In this document: positions 51,422-59,958 of the stretch, piece after piece
How the letters are laid out: every line of letters starts with the position of its first letter
How positions within the stretch are numbered: the first letter of the stretch is position 1
NCBI RefSeq assembly: GCF_036962705.1
Contig: NZ_JBALOQ010000015.1
Location: 33,042 to 97,041 of the forward strand
Direction of reading: 5' to 3'
DNA length: 64,000 nt
Source of the DNA: Ferdinandcohnia sp036962705
GTDB taxonomy: Bacteria; Bacillota; Bacilli; Bacillales; Bacillaceae_L
Program-made: the position numbers and the translations under genes
Notes under the pieces: generated by a model
The model's input: only the letters and a program-made list of their open reading frames with translations
What the model was told of the DNA's origin: nothing
Databases searched by the model: none

Positions 51422-54070
51422 TTAGAGAGTGTTGGACGGAAAACCTACTTTCCGACTTTTCTTCCAAATCTGTTCGTATTGAACGAGTCTTGTTTCGAAT
51501 AGTTTTAGAGGGTCGTAGTAGATTTCTGGATTAGATTTCATTTTAGCAAATGTTTCTTTATCTTGCTCCACACCACTTTTTGTTTCGTCAATGGATTCCG
51601 ACAACTCTTTTAGTGGTTCTTTATAGAAGAGACCAATATCCTGCTGTAAGGATTTACTGAAAAAGTCAAATTGCTGCCAAAACTTCCTCTGAATCGAGTC
51701 GATCACATCCGAGTACGATTCATTTTCTACATAGCGTTTGTACTGGTTGAGCATGTAAGCTTGCTGTTTTTGTGGTAGCAAGCCTAACACTTTGCCAGCA
51801 CCCTTCAGTAGCACTTGTGCAGGATTATGACGAAGCATTATGTTTTCTTTTTCAATTTGAATTTGATAGGTCATGCGACTAATGTCTCGACTCCAATCCT
51901 CGACCACCTTAAAGTCACAGTGCAGCTTCAGCTCTTTTTCGGGATACCCTTCAGCAAGAGACTCAGTCATGCCATCTAAATAATCCTGGGTAGCCACTAA
52001 TTTTTGATTTGCATTTTCGATCCATTCCTGAAGTTTTTCGGTAAGAGTCGGTACAATCTCTTTATCAAATAAGCTTCGAATCTCTTCATTCATTTTTTCA
52101 TTTAACTCAATATGCAGCTGGTTGAGGTTACTGTCTTCTGTAATATACTCCGAGCAACCTGAAAGGACTTTCGGTATTTTTTCAGAAAGGTCTCGTTTAA
52201 CCTCCGAAATTACGGCCGCGAATGAATCTACAATTTCTTTACTTTGGCCAATTTCCATATCATGCAGACTGTTGTTAAAACCAGTTAATCTTGTGATATA
52301 TTCTTCATTATGTGCGATTAACTCAATAAGTTTATTTTCAGCATCGACACGTTTTTTAAGAAGATTGGAAATCGTTTTTCTAAGTAAAAATAGGATTTTT
52401 CCAACACGGTTAACAGTAAGGAAGCTTGCCTTTATGTCCCGGAGGACATTGCCATTCCTAACAGAATGAATAACCGCATCCGGGAAGTACTCTTTTATTT
52501 TTTCGCGGTCAAACGTATTAGGTAGCACAAAATGGACTGGAGTATCCTTGACGGAATGTTTGATTTGTGCGAGATAATCTAAGTCCAGCTCTGTCAAAGT
52601 TTCGGCATGATGCACAAATAGAATGCCATCGACCACAGGCAAATAGCCAAATGTTTTCCGTTTTTCCATAAAGTACTCATTAAAGCCAGTCGTATTTAGC
52701 TTTAGTCCTGTCTGCTGTAATTGAGTAGAAGGTAGGCTCGCCTCTATAATTGAGTCCGGATTCGTAATTTCCTCGAATGCAGTCAATGGGCTTCGGCCTG
52801 TATCGGAAACCTCAGTAAATTCCTTCTTTTCTCCATATTGAAAGCATGCAAAAGAAGACAGAGATGGTGTTAGAATTTCCTCTTCTATAATCGAATTAAT
52901 GAAAGAACCTTTCCCTTTACCTAGGACAAGCAAGTTCGTTGTCTCCACATCAAAAAGTTGATCAAAGCCCCATACTAAGCGATTGCTTGTTTCGATATTA
53001 TTTTTTCGTGCCCAATCGATAATCGTCTTCATAAAGTGGTGGCATTCGTCTATTGATAAAGCTTGACTTTGTGCATTTTCCAGTACGATCTCAGCCTCTT
53101 TGACAATTACAGTTTTGATGGCTGATGGAAAAATGTCATCCCACGCTAGAATTGCTGCAGCAGCTGTAAGACCATTCGTTGCGGTGGTCGTATTCAACCA
53201 ATTAATCAACAATTTCGGCATTAATACCCCAATGTCACGCAATAAATAATTTCCTGTCGTTAATTCGAGATAAGCTTCCTCAAATAATTCAGAAATCATG
53301 TACCAAGAATCGTACGGATCAATCTCTAAATCTTTCATAATCCGAATGACCGACTGTAGCCAGTCTAGATAGTGATCTGTATTTTTGTAATTTTGCCAAA
53401 TAGCTGCAAGTAGCTGTTTAAACCTAGGCTGGTCAAGTTCATATAATTTTCGTAACACTGAAACGAATGTATCAGGCGTAAATGCACTACCATGTCCAGA
53501 CTCACAATATGCAATTAGAGCTTCATACCAAACTAGATCCTGTGTTCGCTTAGCTTCATTAATCGCTAGCTCTACAGCATTTTTCCAATCTTCCTGTTCT
53601 TCATAAAAACGCTTGGCAATTGATGTTAGTTCAGGATAATCAGGATTTCCTTTAATCGCTTCCTGTAGAACACGATAAGCAGCATCAAGCTTGTTATCCT
53701 CAAGATAAAGTGAAAATAGACTTAACGAAACCTCGCTGGTCAGACTTTTATTTTTTGAAATAATCGAGCCATACACTTCTTCCGCATTTGAAAGTAATCC
53801 AAGTTCATAATACGCATCGGCAATATTTTTCTTAGCCCATGGTTGTAGATCATTGGTGATGCTTTCCCATTTATATATCGCAGCCTCATAATCCTTAGAA
53901 TGAAAGTAAATTTCCCCTTGGGCAAAGCGAATATACGACAGGTCATATAGTTCTTTTTCCTGCTCAACTATGTATGCTTCACCGAGAATCTCTACAGGAT
54001 GCCTTTTATCGGTTTCAGAAATTAAAGTTTGATAAAATGATTTCGTAATAAACTCATGTTCAGATGTCAT
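51422..54070 (-). CDS. Large TPR protein with degenerate dynamin-like GTPase region
   Basis: This 882-residue protein has TPR-like helical repeats at about 40-170 (FAQGEIYFHSKDYEAAIYKW, AYYELGLLSNAEEVYGSI). Near residue 395 TNLLVLGKGKGSFINSII looks like a P-loop, followed by VDGILFVHHAETLTELDLDY and PVHFVLPNTFD, which align by pattern with the G3-G4 region of dynamin-like GTPases. The Lys-Ser/Thr of the P-loop and the NKxD motif are degraded, so nucleotide binding may be lost. The C-terminal half is coiled-coil rich. ATG 54070 follows GGAGG. It probably acts in membrane or stress functions, but this is unproven. Confidence 0.65.
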   Translation of the reverse strand: MTSEHEFITKSFYQTLISETDKRHPVEILGEAYIVEQEKELYDLSYIRFAQGEIYFHSKDYEAAIYKWESITNDLQPWAKKNIADAYYELGLLSNAEEVYGSIISKNKSLTSEVSLSLFSLYLEDNKLDAAYRVLQEAIKGNPDYPELTSIAKRFYEEQEDWKNAVELAINEAKRTQDLVWYEALIAYCESGHGSAFTPDTFVSVLRKLYELDQPRFKQLLAAIWQNYKNTDHYLDWLQSVIRIMKDLEIDPYDSWYMISELFEEAYLELTTGNYLLRDIGVLMPKLLINWLNTTTATNGLTAAAAILAWDDIFPSAIKTVIVKEAEIVLENAQSQALSIDECHHFMKTIIDWARKNNIETSNRLVWGFDQLFDVETTNLLVLGKGKGSFINSIIEEEILTPSLSSFACFQYGEKKEFTEVSDTGRSPLTAFEEITNPDSIIEASLPSTQLQQTGLKLNTTGFNEYFMEKRKTFGYLPVVDGILFVHHAETLTELDLDYLAQIKHSVKDTPVHFVLPNTFDREKIKEYFPDAVIHSVRNGNVLRDIKASFLTVNRVGKILFLLRKTISNLLKKRVDAENKLIELIAHNEEYITRLTGFNNSLHDMEIGQSKEIVDSFAAVISEVKRDLSEKIPKVLSGCSEYITEDSNLNQLHIELNEKMNEEIRSLFDKEIVPTLTEKLQEWIENANQKLVATQDYLDGMTESLAEGYPEKELKLHCDFKVVEDWSRDISRMTYQIQIEKENIMLRHNPAQVLLKGAGKVLGLLPQKQQAYMLNQYKRYVENESYSDVIDSIQRKFWQQFDFFSKSLQQDIGLFYKEPLKELSESIDETKSGVEQDKETFAKMKSNPEIYYDPLKLFETRLVQYEQIWKKSRKVGFPSNTL

Positions 54071-54088
54071 ATGTAAACCTCCATTACT

Positions 54089-54114
54089 GGGTCAGGGGAC
54101 AGTTCCCGTGTCCC
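54089..54114. repeat. GGGACAG repeat copy
   Basis: GGGTCAGGGGACAGTTCCCG followed by TGTCCC, located 19 bases upstream of the TPR/GTPase start, so it lies in that gene's 5' leader rather than at a gene end. Confidence 0.65.
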
Positions 54115-54289
54115 AACTTGTTCTTCTCTGGTAGGATGATAGGAACTTATTATTTGTTCCTCCGGAATATACTTATACCATATCATAAATATATACGTTG
54201 TAATTGCTCGGATTATGTCGGCTAATTTCATAACTCCTTTTCTTTTAATATCAAATAATAGGCAGAATCGGCAATTATCATATTTTTAT

Positions 54290-54400
54290 AAGGGAGAAGT
54301 GTAGTGTGAAGGAGTCCTCTGGACCTATTCGACCAATCGGAAGTCCAGAACCATTTATAAAGCCTTGCAAAAATTAGTATCTGTTAGGCTTTTTTTATAG
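54290..54400 (+). other. Possible leader with small ORF and terminator upstream of the PBP gene
   Basis: AAGGGAG at 54291-54297 is followed by GTG 54306 and a 23-codon frame ending at 54377 (KESSGPIRPIGSPEPFIKPC). TCTGGAC and GTCCAGA can pair within it. AAGCCT and AGGCTT then flank an AT-rich loop and a run of Ts near 54390-54398, like a weak terminator. The arrangement may attenuate the downstream PBP gene, but pairing is weak. The rest of 54115-54517 shows no gene. Confidence 0.3.
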
Positions 54401-54517
54401 TCTACTGAAAATACTGCAGACATTTTTTGAAAAATTTATGAAAACTATTAATTGTATATTATGTATAATAAAGTTAGAAAGCCAAAGATGGAAACGAATG
54501 AGGGGACGTGAGTAAGA

Positions 54518-56530
54518 GTGAAAAGACACCTGTGGTTAGTGGTAAGCATAATATTATGTGTCATTATTTTAACTGGCTGCAACAATGATCCGATACCAGA
54601 GGAACGCTTTCAGTCTTTTATAAAGGATTGGGAGAAACAAGACTTTAACAAGGTGTATGATCAATTTTCAACAGATGTAAAGGAGAACGTAAAGAAGGAT
54701 GAATTCGTTGAGCGTTTTAGCAAGATTTTCAACGATATTGGAGTGAGCGACCTAAAAGTCAATTTTAAAGCTCCAGAAGAAGAGGTTGAGCCTGATGATC
54801 AAGGTGAATTGGCTTTTACATACGACATTTCAATGGAAACTATCGCGGGTACTATTGAATTCACAGAGCAAGCAACACTTGTATTAGAAGAAAAGGAAGA
54901 CGAAAAGAAATGGACTGTTAGATGGGAACCGGCAATGTTCTTTCCAGACATGAAGGAAGGAGATGAAATTGGTCTCGAGTTATCATCTCCAGTACGTGGT
55001 GAAATTCTTGATCGCAGCGGTGTAAAACTAGCTGAAAACGGACTTGTATATGAAATAGGAATGGTCCCACAAGATATCGGTGAAAACAAAGAAGCTACAA
55101 TTGCAAAGGTTGCAGAATTATTAAAAGTAACACCTGAGTCGATTCAGAAGGATTTGAATGCTTCTTGGGTTCAACCTCATTATTTTGTACCGATTGCAAG
55201 ACTTCCTTTACAGGATCAAGAGCTTGCAACAGAGGTAACACAACTGAGTGGAGTGCTTTCGAAAAAAGTGGAATCTCGAGTGTATCCTTTTAAGGAAGCG
55301 GCTGCACATTTAATCGGGTATATTGGGAAAGTAACAGCAGAGGATTTGAAAGAGCTTGAAGGAAAAGGATATTCGGCAAATGATGTAGAAGGGAAAAAGG
55401 GTCTTGAATTCGTTTTTGAGGAACGGTTAAGAGGAGAAAAAGGAGTACATCTCTTCATTAAAAAAGCAAATGACGGGGGAAATGCCACCGTTGCTAAAAA
55501 AGAAGCTAAGGATGGCGAAACGCTTAACTTAACAATTGATATTGATACTCAGCTTGTCACATTTGATCAACTAAACGGGAATGCTGGAGCAGCAGCTGCC
55601 ATTCATCCAATAACAGGTGAAGCACTTGCACTTGTAAGTACTCCGTCATTCGATCCAAACGCATTTGTTTTAGGGAATGCTCCATGGAACGAATTAAATG
55701 AAGATCCACTCAAACCATTAGTAAACCGTTTTATATTGACTTATGCTCCAGGTTCAACCTTTAAACCAATTACGGCGGGAATCGCACTTGAGAATCAAGT
55801 GATTACTCCTGAAACTTCAATAGACATCAAAGGGAAGCAATGGCAAAAGGACAGTTCATGGGGAGGATATTCAATCACAAGGGTTACTGATCCTGGAAAA
55901 CCGGTGAACCTAAGAGATGCCCTTGTATACTCTGACAATATATATTTCGGTCAGGCAGCATTAGGGATTGGCGGAGACCGATTTGAATCGGAATTAACAA
56001 AATACGGATTTGGGGAATCATTTCCATTTGAGTATCCCGTATATGAGTCGAAGGTTTCAAACGAAGGTTTGAACTCTGATATATTAACAGCAGATACAGG
56101 TTATGGTCAGGGGCAGCTCGAAATGAGTCCAATCCACTTGGCTGTTTCCTTTACACCATTATTAAATTCAGGAAACTTAGTAAAACCGCGTCTTATCCTA
56201 GATGGCTCGGAGAAAGAAGTTTGGAAAGATAATGTCGTTACACCTGAAACTGCTCAAATCATTGTCGATGATCTTGTACAGGTCGTAGAGGACCCAAATG
56301 GAACAGGGAATGATGCGAAAATAGAAGGTATCAAGGTTGCGGGAAAAACAGGAACTGCTGAGTTAAAAGCGACAAAAGATGAAGATGGTCAGGAAAACGG
56401 TTTGTTTGTTGGATTTAATACGGAAAATCCAAGCCTTTTAGTAGCAATGCTAATTGAAGATGTAAAAAATGGAAGTCATGATGTGACGCCTAAAGTTAGA
56501 GCGGTACTTGAAAGTGTTTTGAAAAAGTAA
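54518..56530 (+). CDS. Class B penicillin-binding protein with MecA_N domain (PBP3-like)
   Basis: This 670-residue lipoprotein-like transpeptidase (TGC at 19-21) has an NTF2-like MecA_N domain (about 26-145), a PBP dimer domain (about 155-320) and the transpeptidase domain. The active-site motifs are S413-TF-K416 (APGSTFKP), S472-D-N474 (YSDN) and K610-T-G (AGKTGTAE). It cross-links septal or lateral peptidoglycan. The layout is that of B. subtilis PBP3 (PbpC) and of low-affinity PBP2a of staphylococci, so reduced beta-lactam affinity is possible. GTG 54518 follows GAGGGGACG. Ends at a strong terminator. Confidence 0.9.
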   Translation: MKRHLWLVVSIILCVIILTGCNNDPIPEERFQSFIKDWEKQDFNKVYDQFSTDVKENVKKDEFVERFSKIFNDIGVSDLKVNFKAPEEEVEPDDQGELAFTYDISMETIAGTIEFTEQATLVLEEKEDEKKWTVRWEPAMFFPDMKEGDEIGLELSSPVRGEILDRSGVKLAENGLVYEIGMVPQDIGENKEATIAKVAELLKVTPESIQKDLNASWVQPHYFVPIARLPLQDQELATEVTQLSGVLSKKVESRVYPFKEAAAHLIGYIGKVTAEDLKELEGKGYSANDVEGKKGLEFVFEERLRGEKGVHLFIKKANDGGNATVAKKEAKDGETLNLTIDIDTQLVTFDQLNGNAGAAAAIHPITGEALALVSTPSFDPNAFVLGNAPWNELNEDPLKPLVNRFILTYAPGSTFKPITAGIALENQVITPETSIDIKGKQWQKDSSWGGYSITRVTDPGKPVNLRDALVYSDNIYFGQAALGIGGDRFESELTKYGFGESFPFEYPVYESKVSNEGLNSDILTADTGYGQGQLEMSPIHLAVSFTPLLNSGNLVKPRLILDGSEKEVWKDNVVTPETAQIIVDDLVQVVEDPNGTGNDAKIEGIKVAGKTGTAELKATKDEDGQENGLFVGFNTENPSLLVAMLIEDVKNGSHDVTPKVRAVLESVLKK

Positions 56531-56620
56531 ATAAAACAAGCATTCTGGTGAAACTAAAAAACCATGCTGAACGAGAGTAACAGGTCCGGTTTTTCGAGTG
56601 AAAAATTTAATTAGCAAGCA

Positions 56621-56664
56621 AATAAGCAGTCCAATTCACAACTGAATTAGACTGCTTATTTTTG
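56621..56664 (+). terminator. Rho-independent terminator of the PBP gene
   Basis: An 18-bp stem with one mismatch (56621-56638 with 56643-56660) closes a 4-base loop and is followed by Ts. It lies about 90 bases after the PBP stop. Confidence 0.85.
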
Positions 56665-56872
56665 TTGATATAGGAAGTTTATTAATAATATAAACGGCGA
56701 ATTCGCTAATTGCTATGCTAAATAATGTTGCTGAAATTTACAAAAGGTAAATTGGTTATTTATGTTGAAATTAAAGGAGAGCATAATCAACTATCGGGTA
56801 GGTTTGCTGACGAAGAATTTTATAATAGCTTAACGATTTTTTATTTATCCTTTTGGAAAGGAGGTATTGGTA

Positions 56873-57274
56873 ATGAAGTATCAACATACCGATTTCAGTG
56901 TAGAATTAAAAGAAAAGATCAAAAATACTGAATTGGCATTAAAAGAACATATCGAAAGATTGTTAGAAGAAAATAAATTCATTTTTGCTAAGAAAAACTT
57001 AGATTTAGATGCTGGTTTCGATCAAGAAGGCATAGACCCTTTTGTGCCTGGATACAGTTCCTCTATTTCGATAGGGATTGCTGACAAAAGCGGTGAACTT
57101 ATTGATTTACATATGATTAATATATGGGAATGCGAACGTTCCTTATTAGGTATGCCGATTTTAAAAAACATCCCTGGAAGCAAGATTATCGGTGAACTAC
57201 TTGATGAATCAATGGAAGAAATAAAAGAGGAATTGAAGGAATATATTGAAGAAGTATTAAATGATGAAATTTAA
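56873..57274 (+). CDS. Hypothetical cytosolic protein
   Basis: This 133-residue acidic protein has no family I recognise. N-terminal amphipathic helices (residues 8-35) and a C-terminal Glu-rich helix (DESMEEIKEELKEYIEEVL) flank a central beta-like part (SSISIGIADKSGELIDLHMI). ATG 56873 follows AAAGGAGG with eight-base spacing, so it is surely translated. It stands alone, with a shared bidirectional terminator downstream. No signal peptide or membrane segment. Confidence 0.65.
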   Translation: MKYQHTDFSVELKEKIKNTELALKEHIERLLEENKFIFAKKNLDLDAGFDQEGIDPFVPGYSSSISIGIADKSGELIDLHMINIWECERSLLGMPILKNIPGSKIIGELLDESMEEIKEELKEYIEEVLNDEI

Positions 57275-57328
57275 TACTTCTTCGTCAGCGAACGGGTACT
57301 TATCTTCAACAAAGATTGTAATAAAAAA

Positions 57329-57350
57329 CTTGGAGTCATTATGCTCCAAG
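57329..57350. terminator. Bidirectional terminator between the hypothetical gene and the c-di-GMP microprotein
   Basis: CTTGGAG (57329-57335) pairs with CTCCAAG (57344-57350). On the plus strand ATTTTTATT follows, and on the minus strand a run of six Ts, so it serves both the 56873 gene and the riboswitch-microprotein transcript. Confidence 0.85.
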
Positions 57351-57483
57351 CATTTTTATTTTCTAACTTACTTATCAAATTGCTCTTAATTCTAATGCGA
57401 ATTGAGATGCGAAAGATGTTGTAAATTAGAGTTTTGTAGATTAAAACCGAACCTGTTAGAACGAGATATATGATTTTTTTCTG

Positions 57484-57615
57484 TTACATTTTATTGGATA
57501 AAAATGTTACTAGTGCACTGACTCCTATTACACCAACAGGTATAGCGGTATATAGTAAAATCTTGTTTCTATTTTTTCTTTTCTCTACTTCTTCTGGTGT
57601 TAACCAAACTTGCAC
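57484..57615 (-). CDS. 43-residue single-pass membrane microprotein under a c-di-GMP riboswitch
   Basis: On the minus strand GTG 57615 opens a 43-codon frame ending TAA at 57484-57486. Residues 1-17 are charged (MQVWLTPEEVEKRKNRN), residues 18-38 form one transmembrane helix (KILLYTAIPVGVIGVSALV), and SNKM follows. The SD is GAGGGGG, nine to ten bases before the start and six bases after the riboswitch aptamer. It is too short for most annotation cut-offs. It is the only gene between the riboswitch and its terminator, so it is the output. It may be a small regulator of a membrane motility, matrix or signalling protein. Confidence 0.75.
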   Translation of the reverse strand: MQVWLTPEEVEKRKNRNKILLYTAIPVGVIGVSALVTFLSNKM

Positions 57616-57636
57616 GTTATTTTCCCCCTCGAATTT

Positions 57637-57712
57637 GGTAGCTGGCTGACATAGTCTTTTAGGACCTTAGTCCCTATAGCTTTGCGTCCCCTTTTTTCAA
57701 AGGCTTTGCTAT
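57637..57712 (-). promoter_or_regulatory. Cyclic di-GMP class I riboswitch (GEMM-I)
   Basis: On the minus strand GCAAAGCC, a short hairpin, GGGGACGCAAAGC and the receptor pair CTAAGG...TATG, then CAGCCAGCTACC follow in the order of the c-di-GMP-I aptamer. The GACGCAAAGC core and the tetraloop-receptor are the diagnostic parts. The ribosome binding site of the microprotein starts six bases past the aptamer and no intrinsic terminator intervenes, so control is probably at translation. Confidence 0.85.
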
Positions 57713-57723
57713 TTTCAAAACGA

Positions 57724-57765
57724 ATTATACCATATTTAGTATCGGCGAAATTTGTCGAAAGGTTA
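57724..57765 (-). promoter_or_regulatory. Promoter region of the riboswitch transcript (sigma-A and possible sigma-D)
   Basis: On the minus strand an extended -10 TGGTATAAT (TATAAT at 57729-57724) fits a start just before the aptamer. Also TAAC-N15-GCCGATAC (57765-57739) differs from the motility sigma-D consensus TAAA-N15-GCCGATAT at one base in each element. Either can feed the riboswitch. Confidence 0.45.
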
Positions 57766-57780
57766 ATGGGTCTAAAGTAC

Positions 57781-58200
57781 TAATTTAACATCAATTGCAA
57801 GTTTATATTATAAAATTTTAATTGGATATTTTTAACAATTTTAAATGGTTAATTTTTTTCCTGAAACCTCTTCCGACAATTTCCGTTCTAGTGTCATGAG
57901 GAATACTGAGCATTTTCATATACTTTTCGTAAGGATTAACAGTTAAAACAACTAATGAATCAGAACGAACCAATAACCTGGGCGAGCGTCTACATCCAAT
58001 CGGCTGTCGTTTTAAAATTCAATCTTTTCAAACTTTTATACAATAGCGTTAATAGTCTTTAAAATTATAAGAACTAAAAACAATAAACTCCTAAATGAAA
58101 TAAATAGTTCCAACAATTTCCGAGGAAATATTACAAATAATATCCAAAAACGCTAAAATACGATTTGTTTATGGTGTATAATGTTATTTAATTAGTTGTG
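57781..58200. other. AT-rich intergenic region
   Basis: No open frame with a ribosome binding site was seen on either strand. A TATAAT at about 58180 precedes the SGNH hydrolase gene. Nothing else is recognisable. Confidence 0.5.
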
Positions 58201-58220
58201 TTACGTTTGGAGGATTGAAA

Positions 58221-59030
58221 TTGAAGAAATTATTATTAATAATTATAACGATAGCTGCAATTGGAAGTGTGATCGCTGGGAAAATCCATTGGGATCAAAA
58301 AATAGCTACTTCAACAAAAGTTGAAGTAAAGTCTGAAAAAATCGAAAAAGAAAAACCAAAATCAGAACCAAAAGTTGCGGAAGATGATACTAGAAATTTA
58401 GATGAAATAATGGGGTATACAAAAAATCTACCTGCGGATGTTATAACAAAGGTTGAGACGTCTGTTAATAGTGAAAAGTCGCTAACTTTCGTCATTATGG
58501 GTTCTGCATCCACGCCAATTGATCCAGATGGATGGCCGATGAGATTAAAGGGTGCGCTTGAGCAATCTTACGGAAAAGATGTAATGAATGTTATCATAGA
58601 AGAGATACCTGATAAGACCTCTTTAAGTGTAATTCAAGATAATCTTTATGAAGATGTAATTGAACTTAAGCCAGATGTTTTATTGTTAGAACCTTTTATC
58701 TTAATAGATAATGGTTTGGTGGCAATGTCGGATAGACTGGCAAATCTGCAAACGATTATTAACGACTTTAAAGCTGCAAATTCAGATATATCTTTATTCA
58801 TACAACCTGCTAATCCATTGTTAAAGGCTAAATTTTACCCAAGAGAAGTAGAAGAATTAAAACGATTTGCTGAAAGTAATCATTATACATATTTAGATCA
58901 TTGGACAGCTTGGCCTGACCATCAAACTGATGAGATTGCAGAGTATTTAGAAGATAGTTTGCCAAATGAAGAAGGACACGAACTATGGGCGAATTATTTA
59001 ATTGAATATTTTACAGGTTTAGATTACTAA
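58221..59030 (+). CDS. SGNH/GDSL-like hydrolase, exported or membrane-anchored
   Basis: This 269-residue protein has an N-terminal hydrophobic signal anchor (about 4-22), a Lys/Glu-rich linker, and an SGNH hydrolase fold. FVIMGSAST holds the nucleophile block I (Gly-Ser), DVLLLEPFILIDN block II-III, and the end NEEGHELWANYL holds the catalytic His. Members deacylate or esterify cell-wall polymers. The start is TTG 58221 after GGAGG; TTG 58215 abuts the site. It has its own promoter and terminator. Substrate unknown. Confidence 0.75.
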   Translation: MKKLLLIIITIAAIGSVIAGKIHWDQKIATSTKVEVKSEKIEKEKPKSEPKVAEDDTRNLDEIMGYTKNLPADVITKVETSVNSEKSLTFVIMGSASTPIDPDGWPMRLKGALEQSYGKDVMNVIIEEIPDKTSLSVIQDNLYEDVIELKPDVLLLEPFILIDNGLVAMSDRLANLQTIINDFKAANSDISLFIQPANPLLKAKFYPREVEELKRFAESNHYTYLDHWTAWPDHQTDEIAEYLEDSLPNEEGHELWANYLIEYFTGLDY

Positions 59031-59090
59031 ATGAACACCAATACTAAAGTATAGTGCTTGTCATAAACTGTCTAAATTTATTTAACGAAA

Positions 59091-59120
59091 AAAATCCCTG
59101 TAAAACAGGGATTTTATTTT
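59091..59120 (+). terminator. Rho-independent terminator
   Basis: AAAATCCCTG (59091-59100) pairs with CAGGGATTTT (59106-59115), followed by Ts, 60 bases after the SGNH hydrolase stop. Confidence 0.88.
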
Positions 59121-59193
59121 TTATTTCGAATGTTAGTAGGATAGATTAAGTATAGTAAAGATAAATATAGATTTTAATTAGGTGGTGTTGCGA

Positions 59194-59748
59194 ATGGAAA
59201 AGTTCGTTGTATCTTGTATATCAATTTTGTTGTTAGCTGGAATTATTCTTACTGTTCAACTTACAAACGAAGAGAAAGATTTAATAGAGGATGAAGAACA
59301 GACGATGATTTCAAATAGTAAAGGATTTGACATGCAAGTCAACGATAGAAGAATGCAACACATATTGGGTGGAAGTAACTTTTCCGAGAATATCGGAAAT
59401 TCTAATTTGAATGCCACCTTGTTAATTAAGTCACAATCCGAAAAGGAAATTACTTTAGTGTATGAAGTGAAAAATGTTGGACAGAATTCAATTGCGTTGG
59501 AGTATTCTTCAAATCAAAAATATGAATATGAGCTTCACAACAAGGATAGTGGTGAAAGAAAAAGATATTCTGAAGGAAAAAACTTTTTAGATGTAAAAAA
59601 TTCAACGGTTCTCCTACCAAACAAGTCTTTATCATATGAAGTGACTTTCAGTGATCTAGAGAAAGGAGAATATGTATTTTCAATGTGGATCACTGCGGTA
59701 GATGGTATTTCTACGTTGAAGAGGATTACATTCAGTTTAAGTGAATAG
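59194..59748 (+). CDS. BsuPI-family intracellular proteinase inhibitor-like protein
   Basis: This 184-residue protein has an N-terminal signal anchor (about 5-20) and a BsuPI beta-sandwich domain (about 65-150). SIALEYSSNQKYEYELHNKD, RYSEGKNF and LLPNKSLSYEV match the family pattern SGQxYDxxVxxxxG, WSxGxxF and LxPGExxxY. BsuPI was named for the inhibitor of B. subtilis ISP-1, but most homologues are extracellular and of unknown role. The start is ATG 59194 after TAGGTGG. It stands between two terminators and before a large cell-wall protease, so a regulatory link is possible. Confidence 0.82.
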   Translation: MEKFVVSCISILLLAGIILTVQLTNEEKDLIEDEEQTMISNSKGFDMQVNDRRMQHILGGSNFSENIGNSNLNATLLIKSQSEKEITLVYEVKNVGQNSIALEYSSNQKYEYELHNKDSGERKRYSEGKNFLDVKNSTVLLPNKSLSYEVTFSDLEKGEYVFSMWITAVDGISTLKRITFSLSE

Positions 59749-59794
59749 TTTAGATAAGTGAATCAAATTTGTGTCGAATTCTAGATATATTGTA

Positions 59795-59821
59795 AAAAAG
59801 TGGAGAAAACTCCACTTTTTT
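59795..59821 (+). terminator. Rho-independent terminator
   Basis: AAAAAGTGGAG (59795-59805) pairs with CTCCACTTTTT (59810-59820), closing a four-base loop, 47 bases after the BsuPI stop. Confidence 0.88.
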
Positions 59822-59958
59822 ATCATTAATTATTTGACTATTCTACAAATTTTGACTAAAATAAAATAGTAAAAAAATAACAAAATATGGAGGGTGAGAT
59901 GTTAAGGAAACCTTGTTTTGATATTAAATGATTACTATTTTAGTAGGGGGTATTTGGT

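Noticed and set aside
689..54114. GGGACAGG repeats considered as a CRISPR array
   Set aside because: Copies are single, kilobases apart and palindromic, with no regular spacers and no cas genes.
56725..56931. 68-codon plus-strand frame before the hypothetical gene
   Set aside because: No SD before its start, and it runs into the well-supported gene at 56873 in another frame.
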